A DNA stretch of 64,000 nucleotides, from NCBI GenBank assembly GCA_964007475.1, contig OZ023275.1, positions 33,336,029 through 33,400,028 on the forward strand, in the 5' to 3' direction. Shown here piece by piece: positions 45,814 through 60,800 of the stretch. A program made the position numbers and the translations under genes. This DNA comes from Hybos culiciformis (taxonomy: Eukaryota; Arthropoda; Insecta; Diptera; Hybotidae). Each line of letters begins with the position of its first letter. Position 1 is the first letter of the stretch. The notes under the pieces were generated by a model, which ran no database searches, was not told the origin of the DNA, and saw only the letters and a list, made by a program, of their open reading frames with translations.

Positions 45814-48800
45814 TTTATATTTCTAATAAATTGTTTAGTCTTGAAAATCTGATTCTTCTAAATTTATTTAAAACATAATTAAATCCATTTTCTCAAATAA
45901 TATTCATTAATTTTTGTTTTATTTACACCTTGACAATGTTAATACTATAGATGAGTTACAAAATATTTTCCTTCTAAGTTCTGAAAAATTATTTTCCTTC
46001 AGTTATTGAACTTTAAATAAAAAATAATAATACAAAAACATTCAAATCTGCGTGAGTGGTATAATCATGATTTGTTTTTCTTTTAATTAATTAAATTTTT
46101 ATTAATTTGTGTTTTAATCGCCAATCGATTTTTTTTTTATTATGTGGGCATAGCTGTTGCATGTGTAATTATGCAATCTTGTTATTTTAGGAAATTTTGG
46201 AATTATAAGTTTTTCTTGAGAAAACATAATAATGACACATAACAGAAAAAAAAATAGTTTTCGGCAATCTTTTAAAATATAAAAAAAAATTCAACACTAA
46301 GCACAGTAGAGGACAAGCAGTATAAAATTACAAAAAAATTTGTCCTTCAAATTTTAATTTTTTTTTTTGATTCATGTTTTTGATATTTTTCTATGCAAAT
46401 TGTACGTTATATGTTTATGTTAACAAGTAATTTTCTCCACACTTTTTTAATGAAGGAAAAATATTAGTTATAGTGAAAAGTTTATTGGGAAACCTATTTT
46501 TTGATCATAAAGAATTTTGTTGCAATTAAATTTGAAACTATACAATTTTGTCATTATTACAATTTAATCCTACATATAAAAAAATTTAATCATACTTTAT
46601 TAATATTGGTGTAAATGAAATTATTAGAAAATATATGTACAGCAAAAAAAAAAAATTTTCGAACTTAACATAATTATAAAATTGTTAAAAATAATGTAAT
46701 TATCATAATTTGCGCCAATAATTTAATAAACAACAAAATTCAATTCATGAACTCTATAATAAGAAATAATTTTCGAATAAAAACAAAACAAAAAACCCCA
46801 TGAATTTTTTTTTTTTTTAACACTAATAACTAATTTTTTTAATCCGCTTGTTATGTAAAATTTTTTTGGTGTTATTTGTAACACCTTTTTATCTCAAGAA
46901 ATATTATTAATAAAATTCATAATTATTTATAATAATATATCTAACATGCATATAGTAAATTTATCTTAGTTAGGTTTTAGACGGAAATGAACCTTACACA
47001 ATAAATTTAATTTAAAAATTATGCCTAACATTTAAATATATACCATATTTGAAAAATATAAACCTGCAGGGAAAATTATTGTTTATTTTAAACAAATTAA
47101 AATTAAAATATATGGACAAAAATAAATAAGCTTTGATTTGAAAAGTCGAAATAATTTGAGAAGGATTTTTACTATATGGATTCAAATTTTAGCAACATTA
47201 AAATTTTCATATTTTATGGTATATTTTCTCTTCAATTTTCTCTTCAATTTCAGGAAAATTTAAATATTTTTTAAAAATTGATTTTATATAAGACAGAATT
47301 TTCATAATTTTTTATTTTATTAATTAACTATACAATTAAGTACAACAATTTACTAACTTTATAGATACTTTATACTTTTGCAAATTTTTGTGTAAAGAGA
47401 AAAAAATTTACTAAAAAATTTAAAACATCATTTTTTTTTTTTTATATTAAACAAGTAGATTAATTCAGAACTGATTAAGAAGCTTTCAAAAAAATTAAAA
47501 AATCATAAATAAATAAATAATAAATTAGGTATGGAAAATATATACATATTTTTTTTTTTTTTTTGGTATATTTTATTGACGTCTAACATTTGTTTAAATT
47601 GTAAATAAATATTAAAAAAAAAAAATATTAAGAACAGAAGTGTTAAGTAAGCAAATTTTTTATGTTGCATCATATATATATTTTTTTTTAGAAATAAGTA
47701 GAAACAAAGGTTTTTAGATAAAAAAAAAAACTCTAACCTTGGACTTAACTAAATACTTAATTTATAATTTTCAAAATTTCAATAATAAATTAATTAACAC
47801 ATATTCTACTTGTGCTAAGAAATTCCAGTAGTTAGTTGTAAATTTACTTGAAACAAAGATTAATTAAATTTTGAACATGATATCATTTTTCTATTCTCAA
47901 AATTATATAATATAGTTCTTGATAATTCTTAATAATAGTTGTAGAAAAATTTCAAATAAATCAATATAATGGTTCAATGTTATTTTTTTGAACCAACTAA
48001 CGATCAGAAAAAATTTTCTTCATTTGAACGACATAATGATCGATTTTTGATATTTCCTTGTACCTATATAGGGGGATAGATATATCGATTTCGATTTAAT
48101 ACCAAAAAAATACGTATGTAATCTTGATTCCAAAAAACAAAACTTAAAGAAACAATTTAAATTATTATTTTTTTATAATTATTGGAATAATACAAAATAG
48201 TAATATTAGCTTTATGCCATTATGATATACTCATTATTACACTTATGATAAATTTTAACTAGTTATTTCTTAATTTATTTCTATTATTTAAATAAACTTC
48301 GTGTTTGTAAATATTGACAAAAAAAACCACCCTCGTCATTCGAATATCTCTACCTACCATTCTAATGATATATTCATTAAATTAAATCATTAGTTACGGT
48401 TGCAGAGTTTTTAAGATTTTTCACCTTTGAGTTTATTTCATTCAACTTTTTTTTTTTCGAAGTTTAAGAACAAACATAATCAAAGAATTTTATATATTTA
48501 TAAAATTCAGAATTTTTATTATTTTTTTTAAAACATTTTTAACACTCTATTAAAAAATAAAATTTATTAATGCAAGAAAATTTTCCCATCATTTTGCTCT
48601 AATTACCATTTTTTTATTTTTATGAAACCCTCGACTAGATATTTCCTATTCCCACAATTTTAAGAGAGACTTTTAATTTATGTTTAGATAAACTAAGTAA
48701 TTTTAATAAACGTGGGTTTCGATGTCAAATGAAAACAGACACTATTATTTAAAAAAATTGTTGAGTAGTTGTTTGCAATTTTTATTTAACTAATTCTAAT

Positions 48801-51800
48801 TAACTAATTCTAGTAAAAAAAGAGCTTTTAATACATAAAAGCAAAGAAATTTTCAATATTTTATTGGAATTATTAAATTATTTTTAATATCTTAGCTACA
48901 TGTCTAGTTTCAATTTGAAAAAACTTAATTTAATTGCAATTCTTGACAGTTTTAAAATAAATTTCATTAAATTACAATACTCTCTTAAGAAAACTAAAAA
49001 GAAAAATATGTATGCAAAAAAAAAGTATCTTTTAATGTTTTCTAATTTATTCTTTTCTTTAATTTCTTTATTTTTTTTCATCTTATTTAATATTTATTCA
49101 AATTAATTTTTATTCTTTATTTAATATGTACATATAATGTAAGTATATCTACATATATTTATTTTCATGTTGCAAATAGAAATGAAATAAAATTAATTTT
49201 TTTTATGACTTTTTGTAACGCTTGAGAAATTATTTCTCTAGACTAGAATCCTATATAACTTTTCTATTCTTATAAGAAAATTTTACATTTATATAGTCAA
49301 AATAGATATAAAATTTTATAAAAGGAAAATAAATAAAATATTAAGCAAACTAAAAATAAACTGCTTTATAAGATGGCTATAAAGCCGGGTATATTTGACT
49401 TAATCATCAGGTTTTTTTTTTCTTTATAAATATTTTATTAACAAAATAAAATATTGATTGCAAAGTATGGGTAAAATGTCAATTGTTGTCTTGACGGTGA
49501 GCTTTATAAAAACTAAAAGACAGTCTGAACATTTTAGTAAAGTTGACTTAGAAACCAAGAAAGCACAAAAGACCAATAAGTAAATGGTCAAAGTGAAATT
49601 AAACATAAAAACTCTTGCAACACTGTCAGTGATTACATTTTTACCCGTATTTGAATTCGGAAACCAAAAAAAAAAGAAAAAAAAACAAATAAATGGCTTT
49701 CATAAAATACTTATGTATAAAGATACAAAAAAGAAGCATAAAAAAATTATGAGAAAAATGAGTCACTACTACCACGATCATTAATTTTGTTTCCTGAAGA
49801 CAGGAAATGCTTGTATGAAGACTAAGCCAAGAAAAAGATGCAATCTTTATTTTATATGAAAAAAAAAATTAAATTCATTTTTTTTTTGTCAAATAACCAT
49901 ATTATCAAGGGGTTAGAAATATAATCGACGAACCAGAAGAACATAAAATTCAATTATAAATTTAACTTTATATAAAAATTTTTTTTTTATAAAATTTTTT
50001 AATCTTAAAAGTTTTTTCTTTTATGCTTCTGCAGTAAATTGAGTCATAAAAATGGTTGTTAAAGAACAGGCCCTGTTAAAAAGAAATGTTAATAAAAGGT
50101 TAAATCTTATTTATTTACCTTTTTTTTTATTTTTCAGATATACATGAAACGTGTGCAAAACTTGTGCGCATAGTGGAAAGTTATAAAAAAATAAAGTGTA
50201 TGAAAAAAAAAAAAACTATACAGAAAAATATATAGTATGTATTTTCCTGATTTCCTAAGTAAATTATAATTCATAATATATTAAGATAATTTAGAAAAAG
50301 ATTCTTAGATGATAAATACGGATAAGAATAATAATATTAATGAAAAAAAATAAATTTTTATTAAAGAGTTGATATAAAGAACTTATTTATTATAATATAC
50401 TTTAACGTTCGTGAACCCGGGATTGCTAAAAGTTTGAATAATAAGGAAATTAAATAAGTATTCTGATTTTGCATTATAAAATGCAATTTTAAGATATCTG
50501 TCGGTTTTTAGATTATACAGCGACGTCTTACAGTTCTTCAAGAAATATTTTCAATTTACGTCGAAAACTTGAAAAATATGCAAATATGCATAGACTACGA
50601 GCCAAGGTGCAACACATAATCGTTCATATGGTTTCAGGAAAAACAGTGAAAAGTTACCTTCTCACAAAATAAACTGCTTTGACTTCAATTAAAAAAAAAA
50701 GCGAATTGGTATTGGAAACAAAATGATAATAAAGAATTATATGAAACAAAATAACATTAAAATTATGAAACTAAATAACATTTAAAAATTATAACTATTA
50801 TTTAATATTCCAATGGTGATCATTATTACGCGCGCATTTAGAAAGATGAAATTACAAATTTTATCTTTTTTTTTTCTTTCCAAATGATTAGGCACGAGCT
50901 TATAATGGCAGGTATATGGCAGATCATTGGAAATAAAATATGATTGAATAAAAAAAAAAATGGCGACAGAATGAATATAGAAAAAAAATATTAATATTAA
51001 TTTGTAAAACAGATATATTTATTTCTTTAGTATTTTATTAGATTGGCATTTCTAATTATGATTAAATTTATGTTAACAATTAATGTTTGTTAGAATTATA
51101 TTCAACTTAAACCTGTTCAATCTAAGAAAAATATCCAAGTACAAAAAGCAAATGTTTCGTAAAAAAAAAAATTATTAACCGGCTCAAACCAACAATAGAT
51201 GTATTCTTGTATGATTTAAAAAACTCTTGCGTAAAATATATCTTTTGCTCATATGAAAACCCCTTGAATTATTTATTTTCAGTAAATTTAATGATGAAAA
51301 AACACTCAAAACAACAGGTGCTAACTTAATGTATTTCTTAATTACCATAATGTTTAGAGAAAAAAAAAAGATGTTTGTGCGCCAAAATATTTTTTCCCTC
51401 TTATTATTTTCCGACAATAATTGAGTCTTCGATCAATAAAAAAAATCTGTTATTGATTCCTCCATAAAGTATAAATTAATTTTTTTTTAATAACCGCATC
51501 AAATTACTTTATTTTTTGTAAACTTTTTTAAATATTGAAACCACAATACAGAAAAAACATTAAATTACAAAAAAGCAGCAAATTCTTAATTTTGTACTTA
51601 GTTTTCTTTCGTGTATTATTTAGCAACACCACTCTAAAACAATTTATGTTTAAATGAAGGATTCTGTAAATAATTTAATTTAAAACCATCTTGCTTAACA
51701 AATTTACGTAGTGTCGACTTAAGATACTGTTTTGTAAATAAAATGGAAAATTTCGATATTATCTATTATAATAATGACATTTCAGTTTTAATAGTTATTT

Positions 51801-54800
51801 ATGAAGCGTATCATCATAGTGTCATCTCAAATAAATTAAGAAGCAAATAATTGACCGATTAATGTGTGAAAGCTATAGAAAAATAAATTTTAAAAATACT
51901 TATTTCGCGTCGTCTGACAAATATAATGAACCGAAAATATGAAACTTATACACCATGCCCAGAAAATTTATTCAAATCTAATGCTTAAATTTAACATTTT
52001 TATGGAATTTTATATTCAATTGTTTTAATTTCTGAAAATTAATAGAGACAATATAAGAAAAAAAAATATCTTTAGGTGTTTAAAAATGGTTTTTTTTTTT
52101 TTTCAAATTACCATAAAAGCATAAATTATTAACGAGAAAGCAACTTTCTTATCTTGTGATAAAATGGTTTTGGAAGCTTGTTTCTATCATCATTCAACAT
52201 TAAGATTTGCCTTAAATTTTTAGTCGTTTATGAATATGATATAAATTTTATTTAAATTAATTTCTAGAAATTTTATAACAATTAAAAAAGTATTATTAAA
52301 AATTAATAGGAATTAAAATTATTTAACCAAGTTATAGAGCGAATTTTTAATAAGTGAAAGTTTATATATTTTGAATTTATATTTTGAGCATGTTAGATAT
52401 TAGCTTAAATATTGAGATTCTGCATGAGTTGGAGGAAAAAAATTTAGTTGGAGCCTAATTATTTTTAATAAGAGTTGATAACTTTGTATTCTTACTAGTG
52501 GAGGATCTAATGTAATGCTTATGTTAAACTTATAAGCTTATTAATAACATAAATCATTAATATTTTGATTATTAGTTTTATTACAATTTGTATTATAATT
52601 TAAGTTATGGGTGTAACGTTTTGTCAAAATTTTTCATTAATTATTCATTTCAATAATTTTTTTTTTCTTTCTGTATATATTTAAATGGAGTTAATTTTTG
52701 CGCTGTCATAAAAGTGTCGTGCTTGGCCTTTTTTCAAGAGTCTCATGTGATTCTTATAAACATATATTTATTTGTAAAAAATAACAATATTTACGTAGTA
52801 TATAAAAGTAGGTTAAATTAAGATTAAATCACTTGTGAGATTTAATGATGACAAAATACACTGAAAAAATGTAATTTCTCTCATGGGAACATTTACATAA
52901 TATTAATATAAAATAACAAAATTTTTAATTTTCGGCCTCTTTTTTAATGCAAATATGTGAAATAGAAGTTATCGATCTTTTCAACCGGCTTAATAAAGAA
53001 AATAATTACGGAGTTATTCCTAACATTCAAAGTTTAACATACTATAATATAAAGTGAATTAATTCGAGAATATTTTTTTTCTCTAATTTACAACTGCATT
53101 AAGCCAATAACTGCATTTAACCATTTATTGTAAGTTAATTAATAAAAACAATATTTCACGTAATTGTTTCCCACTTAAAGAAATTTACATATATGGGAAA
53201 AATCTATGGTTCTATTCTATATAATTTTATTTAGTTTCCCATACGATGATATAAAGAATTATGGAATTATTAATATATTAAAATAAAACTGTTTTGCGGT
53301 TTTTATCTAGTTATGTATTATGTTTTGTTACTGTACATACATTTATATATTATATATTTCTTTGAAAGATCATTAATATACAAAATATTTTAATGTAATT
53401 TTATCGTTATTATTATTAGTTTAAAATATATTTTATTTTGGGTATTGCTGTATTTTTTATATATTTTAAAAAGAATTTTTAAGAATTATGATAATTTTCC
53501 TTCAAATTTCCGCGAATAATAAGAAAGATTTTGTTCTTTTATTCTGGAAACCAGTTAAGCTGGCTTTATTAACAAAAATAAAAGCTTCATATGTAATATT
53601 GATAGAATTTTAGTGGAACCTTTATTATTAATTTAGAAGAAGTTCTTTAAATTTAATATTTTTTTGAAGTTATATATTGCAAATAATTTTAAATCGACAA
53701 TCCCAATCCATCAAAACTATACTCAAATCAATAATTGAAATATTAAATTTTTGACAAAAATAAAGTTTAAAATTTTATATTTAGGTACATATCAATTTTT
53801 GGGTTGGGCTTTATAAACGATATTCTGCTTCAAATACTTAGACATATTTAAGTTGGATTATAACGAAACCTTTATTATTATTATTATTGTCTTGTCTCAA
53901 TTATGATTGCTTCAAATAAAAATCAATTACTATTCTTTTAAAGAATTTTTAAAGGTATTTTAAAATTACTTTATTTTCAATTTGCTCATTTTAAATGCTA
54001 ATGATTTTGTTATTTAAATATAAAGAACTATTAATTGAGGTAAAAAAAAATTTGTTGCCTTTTTTTTTGTATTATTTTAATAATTAATATCAATTATTGT
54101 TTTGTTGAAGAAAAAAAACAAATTTTTTTTTTCATATCACGTAATCAATATGTGTTTTTTTATGAAATAAAATGAAATACATGATTTAATTTTTGAAAAA
54201 TAGTTATAGTTAGAACATTCTTTAATACGCTTTGAAACATTGTGCATGCTTTGTTAAAATTAGAATAGTGCAATAATGCATAAATGTATATATATTCTTT
54301 CAATAACAAGTAAGGTGTATAATTTTCATATTAACATTTGATTACATTTTCTTTAAACTTTAAACTAAGTAGTTATCTTAACTTTATTAGTTCATATCAA
54401 TGAATCAATCATCCATTCTAATCATCAATCACTCAAGAGTGCAAAATTAACAGTTAAGTTAAATTTCTAATAAGTCAATTTTTCATAAAATTCAAGTATG
54501 TAGAAACAATTGAAAGAAAATATACATATTTCTTAAGAACTAACATGATTTGAATGCTTAATTTTTTCAAATCAAAGTGAAAAATCTCTTTAAATGGTTA
54601 TTTTTTTTATTTTTTTTAAATAAATATAATTCTAAAGACCTCCTGTTGCTGGTTTTAAATAAACAAACTAAAAGATCGATAAAATAAAAAAATCATTATA
54701 AAAATATAAGAAATATAAAAGTACGTGACTACAATACTTGTTAAATAGATTGAAAGAAGTTGAAAAAGATGGAATCCTCAAATAAAAGTATAACGTTCTT

Positions 54801-57800
54801 ATAAAAGTATAAAAGTTAGTCTTCTTTCTCAAATTGTTTGGTGTATAAAACATGTCTCTGTCATAACATTGCAACTTTAGCAACTAGACTCTCCTTGAAG
54901 AAAACATACATCTAAGTTAAAAAATATTGAAAATATTTTCTTCTGCTCTTTTAATGAATCCGTCAATAACTCAAAAAATATATAATTTTCTTCAATACAG
55001 TTTCAAGCGATATTAGTAGATAGAATATCCAACACGTCTTTTATTCTCTTACCCAGAAAAATTTTTTTTTGTTTATTAAATTACAATTCATGAAATCTTC
55101 AAAAAATCATCTTCAAATTAATAATTTTCATTTCAAAAATCCATAAAAAAAATTAATTTGAATATGAAATAGAATAGTAATATTATTAATAATAATCCAT
55201 TTATCAAAATTAGAAAAATTAGAATTTTGAAAAGGGTTCAATTGTAAAAGAAACCTGTTACAAAAATTAAGAAAAAAAAAACATTTTGGACATTTTTTTT
55301 TTTAATTGAAATTGAAAACCTTTAATAAGGTATAGCTAATCAGAAGAAAAAAATTGTTAAACTAACAATAATTACTAAGTTTCATAGAAAAGTCAGAAGA
55401 AAAAAAGAAATAAAAATATTGTATAACAAATGTAAAATAAAAAAAAAATCCTCAGAATTTATTTCATTTTATTTTAGATAACAATTAATAAATGTTGGTT
55501 GATGATGAATCGTTTACACCTGTGTATAATAATATTACATTGCCTTTTCGCTACCAATTCTATTATTATAAATACCATTTGGGTAATTTTCATGAGTATG
55601 TGAAATTTGGTAGAAAATTCTAAATTAGACGTATTGAACAGCACTATACTATTATGTAATAGAAAAACATAACCATTAGAAAAATATATATATTTGATAC
55701 AAAAGTTCAGACTATGTAAAAAAAAAACAAGATAAACTTAGATTATTTAAGAAAGTTATTTAGAACAATTTAAAATTGAAAATATTCAACAATTTTATAT
55801 CCCATGGACAAAAAGGTAGAACTTCTTCACTTTTAAAAAAAATAATAATAATAATTTCTGAAAACCATAAAAAACATAAAGAAATAAATAAAAACGAATA
55901 AAAAATAAATTTCCCTCCAAATCTCTGATTTATAAAAATTGTAACGACTGTTTTAAGATTAGGTTTAGATTTTTTATAACTTGAACTTGAAAAAAATTTG
56001 ATGAACAGTTGATTAATATAGAATTTTGATTAAATTTGTTTGTAATATAAATTCGTTGTTTCATACGGCCAATATTTTTAATGAGTCTTCAAAAATAGCT
56101 ATTTGATTCTTAAAATAAAATTTAGTATTCTCAATAATTCAAGCTATCCTTATTTATTTCCAACAGATTTTATTCACTTCACTTAACTAATAATAAAACA
56201 TTATTTTTATTAATAAAGTTTCTTCCTTAAGTCTTTTGTTTTCGTAATCTTATGGTAAGTGCAACATTAATTTTCTTTTTTTCTATTTCTGAAATAAAAG
56301 TAGTTTTTAAAATCAAGTTTCTTGCTTAAGTTTTTTGTTTTCATAACGATATACATATTTTATAAATTATTTCGGTAAACATATCTTATGTTATAAAAAT
56401 GAATATTATTTATTGTCATAATTTATATTTCTTTGCAAAAATTATTATGCAAAAAATAATATATATATTTGTCATTTTATTTGCATATCGGGATTGATTT
56501 ATTCTTCTGGAATAACAAAAAAAATAATAATGCCACTTCAAAGAATATTCATAATGGAATATTAATATTACACATTTATAATATTAAAAGATTGAAAAAA
56601 GAGAAATAATATGTGTATATCTCTAAATCTTAAAACGAATATTAAATATATGTATATAATAGTACATTAAATATATATATTTTGAATTATTAATGTGAAA
56701 TAAATAATTATTTTTTAACTTCATTTTTATTCAATTTCAAGAAAACATAAGTCTCTGAAAGAATGTAATTATTTTTTTTTTTTTTACAATTTTTATTAAG
56801 TTTGTCACGTTTCTGTTTATTATGATGTGTTATTGTAATAAATATTTGTAGTCAATTTCAGTCTTTAATTGGTATTATGATAATCTTTTAAATTGTTTTG
56901 TAAGAATTTTTTTTAAAAGCACATTTTTATGAAGATAGTAATAATGCCTAATTTTAATTTTTTTATTATTTATTTAATTATAATTTTATTATTATAAAAA
57001 ATAAAATATAAATTTTAAACAAATAAAACAATTTTATTTTTTCAATTATTTTCACCTCGAACGTAATAAGTAAATTTTCTTTTGAATATATTGAGTCCAT
57101 TATAATTAAATAGACCATGCAAGGATCAAAAAATCAATTCTCATAATTTAAAGTTAAACATCATAATTTTTTTTTTTTTAACTTTTACCCATAATTTCTA
57201 AAAAAAAATATTTTTCTCCATAAACTTGTTAAATGTACGACAATAAGATACTATACATACTATACTGTCGTACTACACTATTATTATTCTAGTATTTTAT
57301 TTTTTATAATTCGATTTTTTTTTTTATTTTTCTCAAGAAATAAATAACAAATTATAATTATCCTCGTTTCGCAAAATTAAATTTTAACCATTTTATGATC
57401 AAAATATAAATAAAACAAATAAAAAAAATCAATTTGTAGGTGATCAGTTCTGCTTCAACAAATCCAAATTAAGTTCAATGATCCTATTGTTTCATATTGA
57501 TTTTATTTAAACACCAAATTAATACAAACATTTTTTATTTTGTTTCTTGTATCCCACATACTCACAGCAGTAGTGGGTCATGGTGTGTAAATAATAAAAT
57601 TGTAGCATGAATTATTATTTTATTTTTTTTCGATGTTTTTAATTTTTTGAAAGAAAACCAGATCTTATTTTTCCATTTTTTTCAACCACTCACTTATTAG
57701 ATTTGAATATTTTTGCTCAAAATAATAATCATTTTGTTTTGCAAATTACCAATTTTATTTTTAATTAATAATTGTAAATATTAAAAATAATCATAAAAAA

Positions 57801-60800
57801 AAATAATATCCAATACAAAAAGTTACTCGTTTTTATTTTTACTACTTTGCTATATTTAAATCGATCAAAGAAAAAAAATCTCGCTTAAATATTTTTTTTA
57901 TAAAAATAAAATATCTTATTTATGAATTTTTTTATTTTTTCCTAGTTAAGTATAATAATAACTATTTTATCATAGAAACCGATTTTGCGCGCTACAAAAA
58001 CAAAAATTACTATACTCAGCAAAAAAAAAAATAAAATAAAAATTAAAATTAAAATAAAAACAATAAACCGATCGGATAAAAACACAAAACCGAACAACAA
58101 GTTGTTTCAATATTCTCAATAAGACTAAATTGAAAAAAAAAAAATTAAAAATGAAACATTAAAACTAAAAGTTTATACCAGTTTAGATATAAAAACAAAA
58201 ATAAATAAAAAAAAAAAAGTATAAAAGCAAAAGGAAAACATTGAGTTTTTTTTTTACCTGTATCTAATTCAGGTTTGAAAGGTGATGCATTATTTATGTT
58301 TCTAATAGAATAAGAATGAAGGGATCTATCATAAAAGGAAAAAAAAAAATTAAAATTAAAATGAAATAAAAAATATATCTTAAAGATTAAATTTTTTAAA
58401 TTTAACAAAATTATTTTTTAGAAATTTAGGAATAAGATTTAATTCCTTGTTGTCCTTATAGTCCGGTAGCTGCTTAGAACTAAACATATGAAATCCAGCA
58501 TAAAGTCATTTTGATTGTACAAACAATAAATAAAAATTTAGAATGAAAAATCAAATCCATTCGACTGAACTACGATTTACTATTGTACAAGTTTACTATT
58601 ACAGGTAAACAAACCGGTTTTAATGTTTGTATTTTAATTTTTTTTTTTTTTTTAATTTTAAGTACAGTTTTTTTACTTTTAAAGTCTCGTTTGTTTTTCA
58701 TAATAAAAAAAAAAAGAACTCTTGAAGCAAAATAATAAGAAATAATATAGATATGAAAAATATATAAAAATATAATCGTGCAACGTCTGCATAAAATAAA
58801 AGAGAATATAATAAATATCTATATCTTTTTTTAGTTGTTTGTTTTTTTATTTTTTTTATTTTTATATCATGTTTATGTGATGGTTAAAAAAATAACCATT
58901 TTTATGAAGGTAACAGTGTAATGGTAACAGTAATGGCTTACTTTCTGTACACATAAACATATAAAAGAACTAACAAAGAAACAGAGAAATTTTTGGTATA
59001 AAATGTTTTTTTTTTTTTTACAGATCTTCAAGAAAAGCTTTGCAAGAAAAACCTTACATGAAAAAAAAAAAAATAGCTTTGCAGTTGTACCTATTAACAT
59101 TGAATAGGGGAAATTTATAAATAAAAAATACACCATTTTGTTTTATCCGATTTGTATAAAGTTTTGAAGTGATATCTGCATTTTAGAAAAATAGTTTTTC
59201 TATGTTTTTTGGAATATGAAGAGATTTTTTTTTTTTCATTTCAACATAAAGAGTTTTTAAAACTTAAAAACTTTTAGAAGAGACAATAACTATATAACGA
59301 CGATTAGATTCGAACATTTAACGCTTAAATTTATATTTCAGATTTTGTTTTAAAAATTATTTAAACATTATTTTTATTGAAAGTCAATACTGTTTTCAAC
59401 AGTCAAATCTTTTTTTTTTTTGTAATAATTATCCACAACACTGCACTGATATAACAATAAGGAAATTATGAAGAACAAATAAAAAATCATAAAAGTTTTT
59501 ATTTTTCCTCCACAGAAACTATTAAAATCATAAAATTAAAATATTTTAAAATGTTTTCCATTAGCATTAATAAAGCTTTAGGTTTGTATGCAATTGTTAA
59601 ATTAATAAAAAAAAAACAAATTTCTAATCAAAAAATATTATTATTATTGCTAAATATGGTAAATTTATAAATTAGTTGTCCAAAATTTATTTATAAAAAC
59701 AGCAGTAAAAAAAAATGTAAATCATAATAGTTAAATATTTTTTTTCATGATAACAAAATAACATAAATATGTAGGCGAAATATAAATAAAAACTTTTACT
59801 TTTTAGTTGAATTTCTTTATGGCTCGATAAAACGTCATCATGGTCTTTGAGATCTATTAACATATAATACATAAATATATACCATTAAATATGTGAAACT
59901 AAGCTCTGCAGATTTCGAAATAGACATTGCGATCGATAAAGCACATTAAAGTATACAAATAGTTATGATCAAGAATAGAAATTAAGTAGGTACTAAATCT
60001 ACGTTAAAATAAGAAATTAGATTTAAATATAAGATTATCATTATGCTAATATGAAATAAGAAATATGACTGATAAAAATTTGTTAAACTTCATCCTTTAA
60101 TTGTATGTAATACAAAAGTATAATAAATTTGAATAAATATTTTTATACATATATTATTAAAATTAATTTACATAAATGTCAATTCATGTCACATTTTAAA
60201 TGCCACAAATTATAAATTCATTATTCTATCAAAATAAAACCCTTTTTTTTTTTCATTTTGTTTTTAAATTCAGCTTGAAACACCATAGCCAATTAGTTTT
60301 AATTTAAAAATATCATAAAAAAATAATAAGATATTGAAAATTAATTTTAAGATTATTAAAAGTCTCATGGATTTTGACATGATTTGTATTAATTTATTGA
60401 AAAACGAAAAAAAAGAAGAAATATTTACAATGAAAAATCTTATTTGATGTAACAAATTAATAAAACACTTTTTTTTTTGTTTGGAAAAGAATTTCTTTTG
60501 TGAAAAAAGAAAACAAAACTTTTTTATCATATATTTAAAATTTAATTTATTTTTCCACCCAAATTTAAACAATGATTCGGTTAATTTTCCTATTTTGGTT
60601 TTTTTTTTGATAAATGCGTTTTTTATCTTATCATAATCAAAGTTCAAGTACCTTTCCAACTCTAAAAATATTTTTATTTAAAAATGAAAAAAAAAAAAGC
60701 CCTATGGATTTTTCATTATTTTATACATATTTTTTTTTTCTGCTGTCAAATCAAAACACTTGGCGCGCTCTATTATTTTACCATCATTTTAAAAATAGAA

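Noticed and set aside
60270..60659. 129-codon minus-strand frame
   Set aside because: It is Lys/Phe/Ile/Asn-rich translation of A/T runs, with no motif and no splice or conservation support.
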